From contig OU696591.1 in assembly GCA_916048095.2 (NCBI GenBank), positions 7,165,499 to 7,229,498 on the forward strand: DNA of 64,000 nucleotides. The letters are read 5' to 3'. This document shows positions 51,339-64,000 of this stretch, one piece after another. Position numbers and translations under genes: made by a program. This stretch comes from Sacculina carcini (taxonomy: Eukaryota; Arthropoda; Thecostraca; Sacculinidae). The notes below the pieces were generated by a model that saw only the letters and a list, made by a program, of their open reading frames with translations, did no database searches and was not told the DNA's origin. Position 1 is the stretch's first letter, and the number at the start of each line of letters is the position of its first letter.

Positions 51339-52886
51339 TCTAAAGATAGAACCTTTTGTGGCGTAGTGTAAAAACACAGCACATATATATATACAGAAAA
51401 CACATATTTTACATGAATATATTATATGTCAGCTGTTTTTTGTTGTAGTCACTTTAGGGCACACATGGAATAATGAGGTTCCAAATTGGTTTCGTTTCAT
51501 TCGTATCATTTGTGGGTATAAACTATAGCTTATCTTGTAGAACACAAAATTATCTACACAGTAGTATATTCCTGTGTAATCGCAAATGCGCATAATAGCT
51601 GTCAAATTGGCAATATGTGCTTTTGACTTTACACAGCCGTAACTTCCTTCAGATACACTTTGGAAAATTACAAATTATACCGTATTGTAGAAAACAAGAT
51701 TTCTAGCACGATGGTATAATTTATTTTTATGTGCAACAAATAGAAACTGAGAAATAGTCAAAAAATGAATAAATTTTAGTCGCCCAGTGTTCAAGTGTAA
51801 TTTTGGATGTATTTGAGAATTTTGCCAATTTTACACATTTTTTGTTTCATTTGTGGATATAAATTATAACTTATCTTGTAGAACGCAAGATTATCTTCAC
51901 AGTAGTATATTCCTGTGTAATCGCAAGTGCGCATAATAGCTGTCAAATTGGCAATATGTCCTTTTGACTTTACACCGCCGTAACTTCCTTCAGATATACT
52001 TTGGAAAATTACAAAATATACCGTATTGTAGAAAACTAGATTTCTAGCACGATGGTATAATTTATTTTTATGTGTGACAAACGGTTCCTGAGAAATAGTA
52101 GAAAAATGAATAAATTTTAGACGCCCGGTGATCAAGTGTAATTTTGGATGTATTTGAGAATTTTGCCAATTTTACACGTTTTTTGTATCATTTGTGGGTA
52201 TAAATTATAACTTTTATTGTAGAACACAAAATTATCTACACTATTGTATATATTTTATAGCTGTACCATTGCTGGTTTATGAGGAATAGATAGCGGAATA
52301 TTGACCAAAATATTAACGTTTTTGTGTGCTAATTTTGCTTTTTGGACTTTGTCATTTACACTTTACACCGCCGTAACTTTTTTTAATACACTTTGGAAAA
52401 TTAACAATTATACCGTGTTGTAGCAAACAAAATTCCCAGCATGATGGTATTATTTATTTTGATGTGTGATAATTAGTTTTTGAGAAATATAGAAAAAAGT
52501 ATAGAAAATCGGACGCGTGGAGTTAAAATAAAATTTTGAATGTAGATTTATTTTTTTTCCATTTTACATAATTCACATTTAATTTTTGGGTATAAATTAT
52601 AATTTGTTGAGTAGAACAGAACATTTTCTACACATTGGTATAATTTTTATAGTTGTACCATTGCTGGTTTAGGAGGAGTAGTCTTCAGAAAATTGACCAA
52701 AATTTTCGCATTTTTCAGGGTTCATTTTGTTTTTTCACCGCTATAACATATTTTGGTTTCCACAAATTTTTAGCGGGTACGCCAAGTGATGGCCAAGTAG
52801 CAGCTGATAGAAAATGGACCAAGAAGGGTGGGACAGACAGACTCACACACACACAGCCACACAGAGGATCTCTTTTATATATATAG

Positions 52887-52917
<31 letters not shown>

Positions 52918-55367
52918 GCGGGTTGAGGGATAATATTTGTATATAAAAATATTAACATTTACACTTTTCTATTGTTCAAGATATATATAGGTTACATTTT
53001 TTGCTTTTCAATTTGTGTTCATTATATTTTATGGATTTAATATGAATTTTATTGTATGAATTGTTCCGCACGACGGGCAGGTTTAAAAGCAAGTGTTTCC
53101 ATTTTTTAGTTCGTTTTTTCAAATGGTTTTATTTAAAAAATGTTAATTTTGCGATGAAAAAATGACTAAGGCGGACTGAGGGGAAATATTTAGTCGAAAT
53201 AAAAATAATTAAGCTTAGAATTTTCAATCGTTTAATATTTTTAAGAGTGTACCCTATTTCATTTTTAATTTTCTATATTTTTATTAATTGAATATGAATT
53301 TCATGTTATGAATTGCTCCGAACAACGGGTTTAATGGGCGGGCGGGTTTCATGCTAGTATATATATATAAAACAGATCCTCTGTCTGTGTGTTCGTTTGT
53401 CTGTCCCACCCTCCTATCAATATTTACACCTCAATTGCTCCGCACGACGGGCGCATAAAATGTTACTGGGAACAAAGTAAACTACTGAATATTACTGTGT
53501 AATTTAATTGGTTAAATTTCAAGATGCATAAGCATATGAGTTGAAATATCATGTAATGTCAACTTCATGCATATGCTGTTTTAGCGGAAGCATTCACCTG
53601 GAATCATAGAGATGACAGAAAGTTTCGTTGTTTTGATAGTGTTAAAATTTTTATTCACCACGCACGAACGACGGGTTTAAATTTAAGGAGTGTTGAGGGG
53701 AAAATTCCGTCAATAATTTAAACAGGTTAGGTTAGGTAATTTACAAATATATATTTTTCTATTGGTCAAGCTTTTTGCTGTTTTTCATTTTATTTTAATA
53801 GTCGTTCCGCACGACGGGCGGGTTCAAATATGAGGCTGTTCGAGGGAAAATATTTTGCCACATATAAAATAAAAACATTCATATTCAGACTTTTCTATCG
53901 GTTAATAGTGTTTATGGGTTAAATTTTTTCTATTTAAATTTGTATTAGTTTGCATTTATGAATTCAATATATATTTCATTTTATTAATTGTTCCGCACAA
54001 CGGGCGGGTTTCAATGCTAGATGGTGATGTTAAGTTATAAATATATTTTGGAAACATTATGATGAAAAAGATCAGTCAAATTTCATTGTTTTTTGTCTTG
54101 TGTCTTTTGAGTTCTGAATTATTCCGCACCACGGGCAGGTTCATATATGAGGCGGGATGAGGGATTATATTTTGTCAAAATTAAAATTAAAATATCCACA
54201 TTTTGACATTTCTATTGGTTAACATATTTACAGGATATTGTACATATGATATTTACAATGCAGGATATTTACAGGATTTCTTGCCATATAATTTGTATTA
54301 ATTTTCTTTTATGGATTGAATTTACATTTTATTTTATTAATTTTTCCGCACGACGGGCGGGTTCAAATGTACTTATATAAAAGGAATTATCTGTCTGTGT
54401 GTGTATGTTTAAATACGAAGTGACATAACTGCGCAGGCTCAGTGGTATAGATCAGGGACTTTAAACGTAAACGAAGCGATGTTTATGAAATAAAAATGTC
54501 CCGGGGCAGCAACTATAGACAATAGAACGTTCAATTTCATCGTGTAGAATGAATTCATATACAAAACTACCGGATTTGACTTCAAGATCCAGAACAGATC
54601 GTGTTCGAGTTCTGAATTATTCCGCACGACGGGTGGGTTTGAATATGAGGAGGGCTGAGGGAGAATATTTTGTTAAAATTGAAATAAAAATTAAGTAGAC
54701 GTGCAGCGTTGTCTGGCCACAAACCAGAGCCAAAGCTGCATACCCCCAATTCGGCCTTGATATCCTAAACCAACTACACATTATGGAAAGATTACATAAG
54801 AGGGTAAAGAAGAAGCAAAATGATGAAATAATATGGGAACAGAAGATACACATAGCAATAAGTTATAATGCTTTTATTGTCTAGTACCTCACACACAAAC
54901 TCAACCCGACACAAACTCAACCCCTAGTTAGTGATCATTTCTTGACGTAACCTAACCTAAATGTCTAGCATATAAATGTAGCAGCACCAAATATAGCGCG
55001 TACAAAACTATGTGTATTGGTGGCTCGTAACAATGCAACTGGTGGTAATGATAGAACTGAATGAAAGCTGACATGACACACACTGAACACACAGACATAC
55101 CGTTACATGCATGCACACAAGTGAACTTGACACCCACACACAGACACACAACACACAGACATACAACTGCATCCATACACACGCATGACTCATACAGACG
55201 AGTGGCTATTACTGGCAGCCAGTGGTCTTCAACCTCAGACCCCCCCCCCTCAGGTGCTGTGCTCCGACTGCAAGAAGCGGCGAGGCGGTCGCACGGGTCT
55301 GGAGCGCCGAGACCATACGATGCGAGCGGGATGTTGTGCACCGGTAGACGAACCTGAAGGGATCTAG
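51339..55367. other. Copy B: tandem 340-bp units, Helitron-like ends, no gene
   Basis: The four degenerate units (about 51512-52785), TA array (52885-52912), and the CCGCACGACGGGCGGG motif at about 53064, 53440, 53806, 53992 (CACAACGGG form, followed by CAATGCTAG), 54345 and 54626. 53555-54220 is absent from copy A, whose joining point falls between two such motifs. Nothing codes. Confidence 0.65.
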
Positions 55368-55905
55368 TACAATATTGCCCTATGAACATATTAGCCACAA
55401 ATGCCCGAGTACTCTCTTACTCTGCGATAGGGCAATATGTTCACCTCGGCCAGTGTAGTGTCAAAGGCGTAGCAAGTGCGGTGAGTGCGACTACGGTTTT
55501 TGGCCAATATGTTCACTTTTCACCATAGCGTAATTTCAGTGGTTTTCAACACAACGCACGAGTTTGTTTACAACAGTACTGTACTGTGCGGTTATTGATT
55601 AGGTTAGGTTAGGTTGGTCAGGTTAGGTCAAGTTTGGTTAGGTCAGCTTACTCAACCTAGCCAATAACCACGCACAGTGCGTTAGGTGCTAGTCATCTGT
55701 TGTATACGAACTCGTGCGTTGTGTTGAAAACCACTGAAATTACGCTATGCTGAAAAGTGAACAAATTGGCCACAAACCGCAGTCGCACTCACCGCACTTG
55801 CTACGCCTTTGACACTACACTGGCCGAGGTGAACATATTGCCCTATTGCAGAGTATGGGAGTACTCGGGCATTTGTGGCTAATATGTTCATAGGGCAATA
55901 TTGTA
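55368..55905. mobile_element. Foldback element (copy B)
   Basis: Same as 18289-18826; TACAATATTG ends, TTAGG-like apex at about 55600-55650. Inserted in the pol fragment before the duplication. Confidence 0.85.
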
Positions 55906-56198
55906 GTACTCCCACCTGAATCAGCCGGTTCAGTCGTGGGAGTGGACGCTGAAACCGCGGGAGAATCGGGCGGTGAGTTGACAACATCACCTGTCGGATC
56001 TTGTTCAGCTCTTTCCAAATGTGACGGCTTGTGCCTGTCGATGGCCACGACGTCTGGTTTACCACGATTGTCTATTGTGAATGCCTTGTCGTCACGCTGC
56101 AACACGGCGTAGGGACCCTGGTAAGGTGGTGTCAACGGGGTCCTGTGACCGTCGACCCGGACGAAGACGTGGGAGGTCTTGTTCAAGGAAGGAGACAC
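55906..56198 (-). pseudogene. Gypsy-type integrase C-terminal fragment (copy B)
   Basis: HVFVRVDGHRTPLTPPYQGP to AIDRHKPSHLERAEQDP, equivalent of 18827-19119. Continues across the foldback at about 55250-55367. Confidence 0.75.
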
Positions 56199-57361
56199 GA
56201 ATGGTTTGTGGATCGTGTCGATCCGTTCTGGATCTTGAAGACAAATCCGTTAGTTTTGTATAAGAATGCATTCTACACGGTGAAATTGAACGTTTTATTG
56301 TTTATAGTTGCTGTCTGCGGGACATATTTATTTCATAAAAATGATCCATCGTTTCTTTTACGTTTGAAACCACTGATCTATATCATTGAGCCCGCGCAGT
56401 TATTTTAACCTCATATTCAAGCATACATACACACACAGACAGATAGATAATTTCTTATATAGATATAGATTTAAACCCGCCCGTCGTGCGGAACAGTTCA
56501 TAACATGTAATTCATATTCAATCTATAAAATAAAATGAATACAAATTTAAAAGTGTAAAATTTAACCTGTAAATATGCTATCCAATAGAAATGTCTAAAT
56601 GTGAATAATTTAATTTTAATTTGGACAAAATATCCCTCGATCCGCCTCATATAAGAACCTGCCCGTCGTGCTGAATAATTCAGAACTCAGACACGAAACA
56701 ATGAAAAATGACCAAACTTTTTCATTACGAGCGAACGATAGCGAGCGAGTTGACCTTCTCGCATCCATTTTACGCCTAAGGGACCAAGTTTCATCAAAAT
56801 CGGTCCAGTGGCTTAGGAAGAGATAGGGTACAAACAGACGTATAAACACTTTGCAATCAGTATAGGGCAAAAAAATACCATCAATCAGGACCTTCGGGCC
56901 TAATTGGATAAGCCAGAAATAAGAAAATGTGCGAAGCATTGCAAAACATAAAATTAAAGAAAATCTCACACACAAAAAACACCACAAGAAAACTCGTTCA
57001 TCTCTGTACACTGAATAACTCCATCCAGCACCAACACTCGACCAAACGTCTTGCTGTGGCGAATACATCCAAGCATAAAGACAGACACGCAAGTAGAGTA
57101 TATGAAATCCCAAGTATACGCTTGGGTTTGAAATATTCAAACATGAATACTCATAATATGTCATTTTAACACATGTAATTTTACAAAAATTGTATTGATT
57201 TTTACACGCATGCCATTTCATACATACATGGATAGCGAATGTATTATCTAATGTATTCCAGTCAGGCTTTGTATAATATAGTGTGATAGTGCCTATATAG
57301 AGCGCCACCTACGTGTCAAGAATCAATATATCTTGATATTCGGACTTTTCGTGATGGACAA
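56199..57361. other. Copy B intergenic, no gene
   Basis: Helitron-like remnant to about 56750 (inverse motif at 56475 and 56662). Then it joins sequence equivalent to 25903-26453 of copy A, so 6.2 kb of A is missing at the join. No coding region is supported. Confidence 0.7.
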
Positions 57362-57363
57362 GT

Positions 57364-58077
57364 TCTGAGTTTATTGTTTTCCATCCTCCCCGCATTTCTC
57401 CCCCTCTTCTTCCTTGGCCTGTCTCCCAGTCAGTGCGTAGTCTTGGTGTGATCTTTGATTCTAATGTTTCGTCCTCCTCTCAAATCACCTCTGTTTCTCG
57501 TACGTGTCGCCTTATTCTGAGATCTTTATATCCTATTCGCCCGTTTCTTGATCGCCCTTCTGCTATTAAACTTGTTATTTCTCTAATATTTTCCCGTATT
57601 GATTATTGTTGTTCACTCTATTTCCACGTTCCCCGTTATTCCCTCCGCATTCTTCAGCGTGTTATCAACTCTTCTTGTCGTTTTGTCCTGTCTCCTACTC
57701 CTTGTCGCCATACTTCTGAATTTTTGTTTCAATTTCGTTGGCTTCCTATCATTCCCCGCATTCATTTTCGCCTGTGCTGTGTTATTTTTAAACTCATTCA
57801 TGACCCTTCTCAGCCTTCCTATCTTTCTCACCTTTTGTCTGAATCTGTTGTTCCTTCTCGACACTCACGCCCACTTGTATGTTCTAGAGCTTTAAATCAG
57901 TCTACTTGGCCTTCTAAATCGTTTTCATTTTTTGCTCCGCGTCTGTTTAATTCTCTTCCCTCTAACATTGTTCAATTTTCCTCCTTCCATTCGTTCAGGT
58001 CCTCTTTGTTTAAATATTTGTTTGATCAATCGTTTGACGCTGTATCTCACTCTCTTACTCCTTATGCTTCTGTGTGA
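57364..58077 (+). pseudogene. LINE RT C-terminal fragment
   Basis: Begins SEFIVFHPPRISPPLLPWPV, i.e. after the catalytic RT boxes, and continues SLYPIRPFLDRPSAIKL, FRWLPIIPRIHFRLCC to ...LTPYASV. Related to, but clearly different from, the LINE at 33883. Lacks the active site. Confidence 0.88.
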
Positions 58078-58144
58078 TCTGTTTTTAGTTATTTCCGATA
58101 CACAATTTTTATTTGCTTTGTGTACCTCATCTGGTTTTGCTGTT

Positions 58145-61100
58145 TGTAACATTTTTGTCTTCAGTGATGATAATTCTAGTGAAGCAGGCCTCTTAACGTT
58201 GTGCGCCGCGATAACGCTTGATGTCCGATTCCAAACATTAGTTTTGTTGAAACAATGTATTTCGTCGTGATATTGAAGGTTGCAGTTCTTAACTCTATCG
58301 TCCTAACGTTATATTCAATGTTCTGTCCTATCTGTTCTGCCTGTATCTGCTTGTCTGTCTCTCCTGTCTGTCTTCCTATCTGTTCTCTTGTTCCCCTGGT
58401 GTTGCTATACTCTGTTCCGTTCCATTTTCCCTCTGAACCACTCCACTTCTCTACTGAATCTTCCCTACTGCCGCTGCTCTTCTATTCCTATCTCCATCCT
58501 CTCTATCCCCGAATGGTGAAAACACTGTGCTTATATAGTGCTAGCTAGCGCCGCCTACAACATTCTCCAGCTCCAAGTTGTGCACGGCCTCATTAGTTAC
58601 GGACCGCAAGGTCACCACAATGCAGCACGCCCATAGTCTTACACACTGGTGTGTGTAATATATGCGTGTGCACGTGCTGCCCTGCTGTCTCTTAATGTCT
58701 TGCAGTTGTGTGTGTGTGTGTGTGTGTGTGCCTACGTGTGTGCAACCAATGCTGTGTTCTGTATTCTAACCTACTGTGTTGACAGTGATGCATGTGTTTA
58801 CGCTTCACTTCCTGTCCTAACTTCTATCCTATGTCACTTTCAATGCACAACATACAATACAATCATCAACAACAATACATACATACAACAATCAACGATT
58901 ACTAAATAAAGATATAAGAATACAATTTATATACAACACCGCATGAAATATAAACATTGTTACATCACAACTGCGAGGTCATTCGAGCGAATGTGAACCA
59001 CTAGAGCTTATACACGGCCATGCTATTGTGTGGTCAGAAGTGGGTTTTCATTGAAGACGTGTGATGATCTTCAACTGACGAGTATTTGTACAATTGAGCC
59101 CCGCGATTGTTGTTTATTTGCACGCGTTCCGATGAGTACTTGGCTTCTTGGTACCTCGTACATGGTGGATGATTTCGGCTGATGTTGTTCACAGATGTCA
59201 TCGCGCAGATATACGTAATCAGGATACTGTTGTCAGCTTTTGTCACTTCGGAGTTCGGCTTGGCCGGTGTCACGCATGAATGCTGACGGTAGTTCCTTGT
59301 TCACATTGTAGAACACCATGTACATCTTCTAATGTCATTCCCCCAACGGTGATGAGCAACTTTACTGCGTCGATCGTTGATGTTCTTATAGTTCTGGACA
59401 ATCCGTCGATTTTTGCTTGCTGTTCAGTGTCGTGTATCAGCGTGGTATCAAGAAAAGGAATAGGATTCCGTGGGATTAATAAGATTAGTTCGGAATAGGA
59501 ACAGTATTCGCAGAGCTATGTATTATTTTTCACATAAATCTTGTTTCGTTATTCTTCTCTCTATTTCCTCTTCTGTATTTTACCGTAATTTTATTCTCTC
59601 GCCGTTCTATCATTGTCATTCAATTATCTAATGGTGTCTTGTCTACAGTTTAGTAATGTCTTATACACGGACGTTTCAAGGCCTTCATAGTAGCGGTTCA
59701 TACTTTCAGTCATCTAGTCATATAGTCATCAGTCACCTAGTGACGTATCATGCCCTCACGTTCCAATGCATCAATCTATGCATTGAAGTTATGAAGTTAA
59801 TATGAATAACATATGAAGTTAAGTTGGGGCATTTGATATGCTACTTAACGGACAAGAGATATTGAATGATATATCTGGTAACAAGGACAGATATAACGAA
59901 GCATACAAGGAGAGTATGTATCGACATGCATAGATGGATGCATTGGAACGTGAGGGCATGATACGTCACTAGGTGACTGATGACTATATGACTAGATGAC
60001 TGAAAGTATGAACCGCTACTATGAAGGCCTTGAAACGTCCGTGTATAAGACATTACTAAACTGTAGACAAGACACCACTAGATAATTGAATTAGAATAAT
60101 AGAATCAAAACGACAAGAGAATAAAATTACGGTAAAATACAGAAGAGGAAATAGAGAGAAGAATTACGAAATAAGATTTATGTGAAAAATAATACATGGC
60201 TCTGCGAATACTGTTCCTATTCCGAACTAATCTTATTAATCCCACGGAATCCTATTCCTTTTCTTGATACCACGCTGATACACGACACTGAACAGCAAGC
60301 AAAAATCGACGGATTGTCCAGAACTATAAGAACATCAACGATCGACGCAGTAAAGTTGCTCATTACCGTTGGGGGAATGACATTAGAAGATGTACATGGT
60401 GTTCTACAATGTGAACAAGGAACTACCGTCAGCATTCATGCGTGACACCGGCCAAGCCGAACTCCGAAGTGACAAAAGCTGACAACAGTATCCTGATTAC
60501 GTATATCTGCGCGATGACATCTGTGAACAACATCAGCCGAAATCATCCACCATGTACGAGGTACCAAGAAGCCAAGTACTCATCGGAACGCGTGCAAATA
60601 AACAACAATCGCGGGGCTCAATTGTACAAATACTCGTCAGATGAAGATCATCACACGTCTTCAATGAAAACCCACTTCTGACCACACAATAGAATGGCCG
60701 TGTATAAGCTCTAGTGGCTCGCATTCGCTCGATTGACCTCGCAGTTGTGGTGTAACAATGTTTATATTTCATGCGGTGTTGTATATAACTTGTATTCTTA
60801 TATCTTTATTTAGTAATCGTTGATTGTTTTGTGCATTGTGTATTGTATGTTGTGCATTGAAAGTGACATAGGATAGAAGTTAGGACAGGAAGTGAAGCGT
60901 AAACACATGCATCACTGTCAACACAGTAGGTTAGAATACAGAACACAGCATTGGTTGCACACACGTAGGCACACACACACACACACAACTGCAAGACATT
61001 AAGAGACAGCAGGGCAGCACGTGCACACGCATATATTACACACACCAGTGTGTAAGACTATGGGCGTGCTGCATTGTGGTGACCTTGCGGTCCGTAACTA

Positions 61101-61494
61101 ATGAGGTCGTGCACAACTTGGAGCTGGAAAACGGCGCTAGCTAGCACTATATAAGCACAGTGTTTTCACCATTCGGGATGGATATAGAGATAGAAGAACA
61201 GCGGCAGTATGGATATAGAGATAGAAGAGCAGCGGCAGTATGGAGAACAAGAGAACAGATAGGAAGACAGACAGGAGAGACAGACTAGCAGATACAGACA
61301 GAACAGATAGGACAGAACATTGAATATAACGTTAGGACGATAGAGCTAGGAACTGCAACCTTCAATATCACGACGAAATACATTGTTTCAACAAAACTAC
61401 TGTTTGGAATCGGACATCAAGCGTTATCGCGGCGCACAACATTAAGAGGCCTGCTCCACTAGAATTATCATCGCTGAAGACAAAACTGTTACAC
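58145..61494. repeat. Giant palindrome, arms of about 1.6 kb
   Basis: Left arm 58145-59773, right arm 59937-61494, loop of about 165 bp. The outer ends read TGTAACA..TTTTGTCTTCAG and the inverse. Arms match closely, with a TG/CA run (58705-58730; 60970-60988) and a short duplicated GATATAGAGATAGAAGA block in the right arm. Both arms hold the same small open frames (59034-59273 minus; 60442-60681 plus; one residue differs, E to D). No transposase was recognised. Confidence 0.92.
60182..60681 (+). CDS. Two small overlapping frames in the palindrome arm, unknown
   Basis: Frame one (to 60445) encodes TLIHDTEQQAKIDGLSRTIR and TVGGMTLEDVHGVLQCEQ. Frame two (60442-60681) encodes TPAKPNSEVTKADNSILITY and SSERVQINNNRGAQLYKY, overlapping by 4 nt. 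The left arm carries the second frame intact (59034-59273, minus), while the first has a stop near its start there. I recognise no family; it may be a worn fragment of the element's own gene. Confidence 0.3.
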
Positions 61495-61820
61495 TGTTCC
61501 TGCATTGTGTATTGTTTGAGTGTTGTGTGTGTATAAGTATTTGCTATATGTGTTTTCTTCTTGCTATTCAATTGGTATTTTGCGCGCATGTGCATTTATA
61601 TGCGCTAAATGAGATGTATTTATTATTATTATTATTATTCATAATTTCTTTCTAGCGTAGTTGGCTTTTGTAGTTGTCCGCATGTTATTTTGTGTGTGTG
61701 TGTGTGTGTGTGTGTGCGGTGCTTTCATGTGAATGTTTTTATTTTCCAATCTTCGTTGTAGGTTGCCGCGCTTGTGTCCCTGGATGAGCGCTATACAAAT
61801 AAATGAATGAATGAATGAAT
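61495..61820 (+). mobile_element. LINE 3' UTR and tail
   Basis: Right part of the split LINE: ATT repeats (61618-61640), TG run (61693-61716), then TGGATGAGCGCTATACAAAT and four to five AATG units. Confidence 0.8.
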
Positions 61821-61825
61821 GACAA

Positions 61826-64000
61826 CCTTGTCCACTTCCATTGAGAAGCTTTGATCAGGCCATAATGAACTCGACTCACTGAACCAACCATTTTTCATTT
61901 TATCCATCTCACGCAAAAAATACAGGACCCCAGAAGAAAATATAAACATGAAATGGTAGCCACTGCAGCTTGTTTCAAATACATGCGATTTTGTCTGTAA
62001 GTATTATAAAATGAAATCAACATTATTTCATATTTTGATATTTTAAGAAATATCACGAAAACTTGAATTTAATCGCGACTCTCTTATAATTTTTGAAATA
62101 AAAAAGAGAATTTGATTTAATCATTAGTTAATTAATATTTAATGGTTTTTTGCACAGCTTTGCGTATTGAATATCGCAATTGATGGCGGTTAATTCAAAC
62201 ATTAATAGACAATTATGAAAACGTGTTTCAGGCTCTAGGTGCTAGGGTTACATATAGGGCTGGGCAAGAATCGGATTTCTGAGAATCGTCAGAATCGATT
62301 TTAATCGACAGCAGAATCGTCAGAATCGAGTCTAGAATCGAGTCTGATGTGTAACCAGGGGAATCTCCCAACATCTCGCACATCGCTTATACGCATACAA
62401 AGCGAAATACAGTTGCTCCAGTTAGGTGTGTTTGGGCTCGAGCAAATGATAGGATATACTAAATAGCTATCGAAAACCTAATTAAATTTCTTGACGCGTG
62501 CTAAAATCGCATTGAAACAAACGATGGTTGAACGATTTTATTGAGCGTGCGTGCTGTGGATGTCGGTGTGTTTTGTGTGTGTTCGTGCACAATGGACAGT
62601 CACTGGCGGATCCAGGGGTTCAGAGGGATGAAGAGCTCATTAAGAGGTGAAAATATGTTTTGTGTAGAATTTGTTTATATAAGCAGTATTGCAAATACGT
62701 TGCATAGTGATACATGTACATGAATGACAGCCCCCAAGGTTTAGCTCCCCCCTAAAATTATTCAGCTCCTCACAACATTGCGCCTTGTATCCGCTACTGT
62801 TAACAATGTGGTGCGTAGAATCAACGCCACCTAGTAGTCTAGGTGGCGTTGGTTGCACGTGTGTTGTAATTGGTGAAGTGCGCGATGTGTCGGTAGATGG
62901 AGTGTCTGGTGTATCAGCTCGCCTCTGATTGGCTGAGGTATGTCGTAATGTGTGTATGCGTGTGCGCGTGTGTCCTTGCTTTGTCCTCGAGCATCGCACG
63001 GAGTTAGTTTGCTCAACAAACTTTGTTGTTTTAGTGTGGTTTGTTTCTGTAGGCGCACGTGGAACAGCAATGAATCTTTCTATTAGCAATTGAATCAATC
63101 TTTCAATTGTTTTCAATCGTTTCGCTGCATAAGCCGTTCTCATGAATCTCCGCTGAGTCACAAATATGACAAATTGCGCTCGCAGTGAAGAAAACTGCGA
63201 CCGAATTGGCTAATTTGTTATATCGATGATTGCCTCCATTTTCATATTGCAATTTCTCAACTGGATTCGATAATTTTGGTTTGACACAAATTTCGTCTTA
63301 CGCCACCTCATGACCCTACCAGCGATTTCTTTGTTTGTACGTCGATTTCTTTGTTTGTCTGTGTGTCATGTTTGTCCGCGTCATTGTGTTTGTTGTTGGA
63401 CCATGTGTGCGTGAACTTTTTTGTACGCGTGTCTGGTTCGTCCCGTCCTGTTGTGAGTGTGAATACAGTCGGTCCATAGCATTCACGTTGTTCAGTAGTA
63501 TAGCTTCGTAACGAGCCAAATCAAGGAGTGCAGATGCGGTACAACAATCAATAACTGAAAACTCGGTCTTAGTCAAGTGCGCAAACTAAATACACAAAAT
63601 TAAGCATGACCCAATAGAAACAGCAATCAGCAATACATATAAATATTGATAACTGAATCACTACACTACACTGAAACATGTATTTATTTGTATATTTAAT
63701 TCATTTTGAACATTCGCTGTTGAATTATGTTTCACATGCTTCAACTTTCACTTTCTTGTCGTAAGAGGAAATTAAGGTTATGACTTTGATTGAAGTCAAA
63801 CATAGTTGTAAAAGTATATGTCAAATAATGTGTATAATTATGTGTATAGTGACAAAACTGGAAAATTACCCTCATACACCAATAGTAACATTCTAATACC
63901 AGATAGTAACATTTTAAACCTGCAATATAACAACTTGAATAATGAGCGAAGTCGAGTCTGGCCTGAGTCGATTTTGAGCGAATCGAATCTGGGCGGATTC
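61826..64000. other. End of copy B and flanking sequence, no gene
   Basis: To 62225 it matches 26454-26865 of copy A. 62268-62350 is rich in AGAATCG / AATCGAGTCT words, which also begin the LINE at 33883. 62601-62799 has ends CACTGGCGGATCCAGG and TTGTATCCGCTACTG, an hAT-type MITE candidate without a clear target duplication. A small inverted repeat (CGCCACCTAGTAGTCTAGGTGGCG, inside 62825-62848) follows. No coding region supported. Confidence 0.55.

Larger units (their letters stand above)
57362..61820 (+). mobile_element. 5'-truncated LINE split by a giant palindrome
   Basis: RT C-terminal part at the left, 3' UTR and AATG-repeat tail (61796-61820, after GAGCGCTATACAAATAAATG) at the right, flanked by the target duplication GACAA (57357-57361, 61821-61825). 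Copy A has the empty site (about 26454). The 3.35-kb palindrome 58145-61494 lies within its 3' UTR. Confidence 0.88.

Noticed and set aside
62601..62799. hAT MITE with full boundaries
   Set aside because: Ends look hAT-like but I cannot find an 8-bp target duplication, so boundaries are not claimed.

Overview
This is nuclear DNA of a metazoan, shown by canonical GT..AG introns, a membrane-dipeptidase gene cut into exons, and very dense transposable elements. Runs of TTAGG-type sequence (around 18525, 17870, 53725), an arthropod-like Inr at a TATA promoter and extreme simple-sequence content (one perfect AC array of 1,389 bp) make an arthropod, perhaps a crustacean, the best guess; this is weak.

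Layout. 1-6.5 kb: CA-rich simple sequence and a 5'-truncated CR1/L2-type LINE (minus) that ends in the long AC array. 6.5-10.4 kb: a decayed LTR retrotransposon (Gypsy-A, minus). 10.4-26.9 kb: duplicon copy A, holding a small three-exon gene for a secreted protein (12575-14382, minus), MITEs, palindromes, Helitron-like ends, and a second decayed LTR element (Gypsy-B, 19746-24141). 26.9-29.3 kb: LTR element D, internally deleted. 29.6-31.0 kb: LTR element C, a short and very young non-autonomous element. 31.3-40.7 kb: exons of a type II membrane dipeptidase (plus), whose intron holds a near-complete LINE (33883-38398) and a 2.1-kb satellite. 40.9-62.2 kb: duplicon copy B, in the same orientation, with its own copy of the secreted-protein gene (48008-50834, minus), an LTR retrotransposon E (41154-46105), LINE fragments, and a giant 3.35-kb palindrome. 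62.2-64 kb: no gene seen.

Two things stand out. First, the secreted-protein gene exists twice. Promoter, UTR exon, both introns and the signal-peptide exon look nearly identical between copies, but the exon for the mature protein is so different that its DNA hardly aligns. Both reading frames stay open among decayed neighbours. Second, three LTR elements (A, B, C) share the same 12-nt primer-binding site directly next to the LTR. It is complementary to nucleotides 1-12, the 5' end, of metazoan tRNA-Phe, not to a tRNA 3' end. Elements D and E instead carry ordinary TGG-starting sites of tRNA-Ser type.

The host genes are few: the dipeptidase (only its N-terminal exons lie here) and the secreted-protein pair. 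The second secreted gene lies antisense in what appears to be the dipeptidase's next intron. All coordinates, repeats and junctions were read by eye; percentages are approximate.
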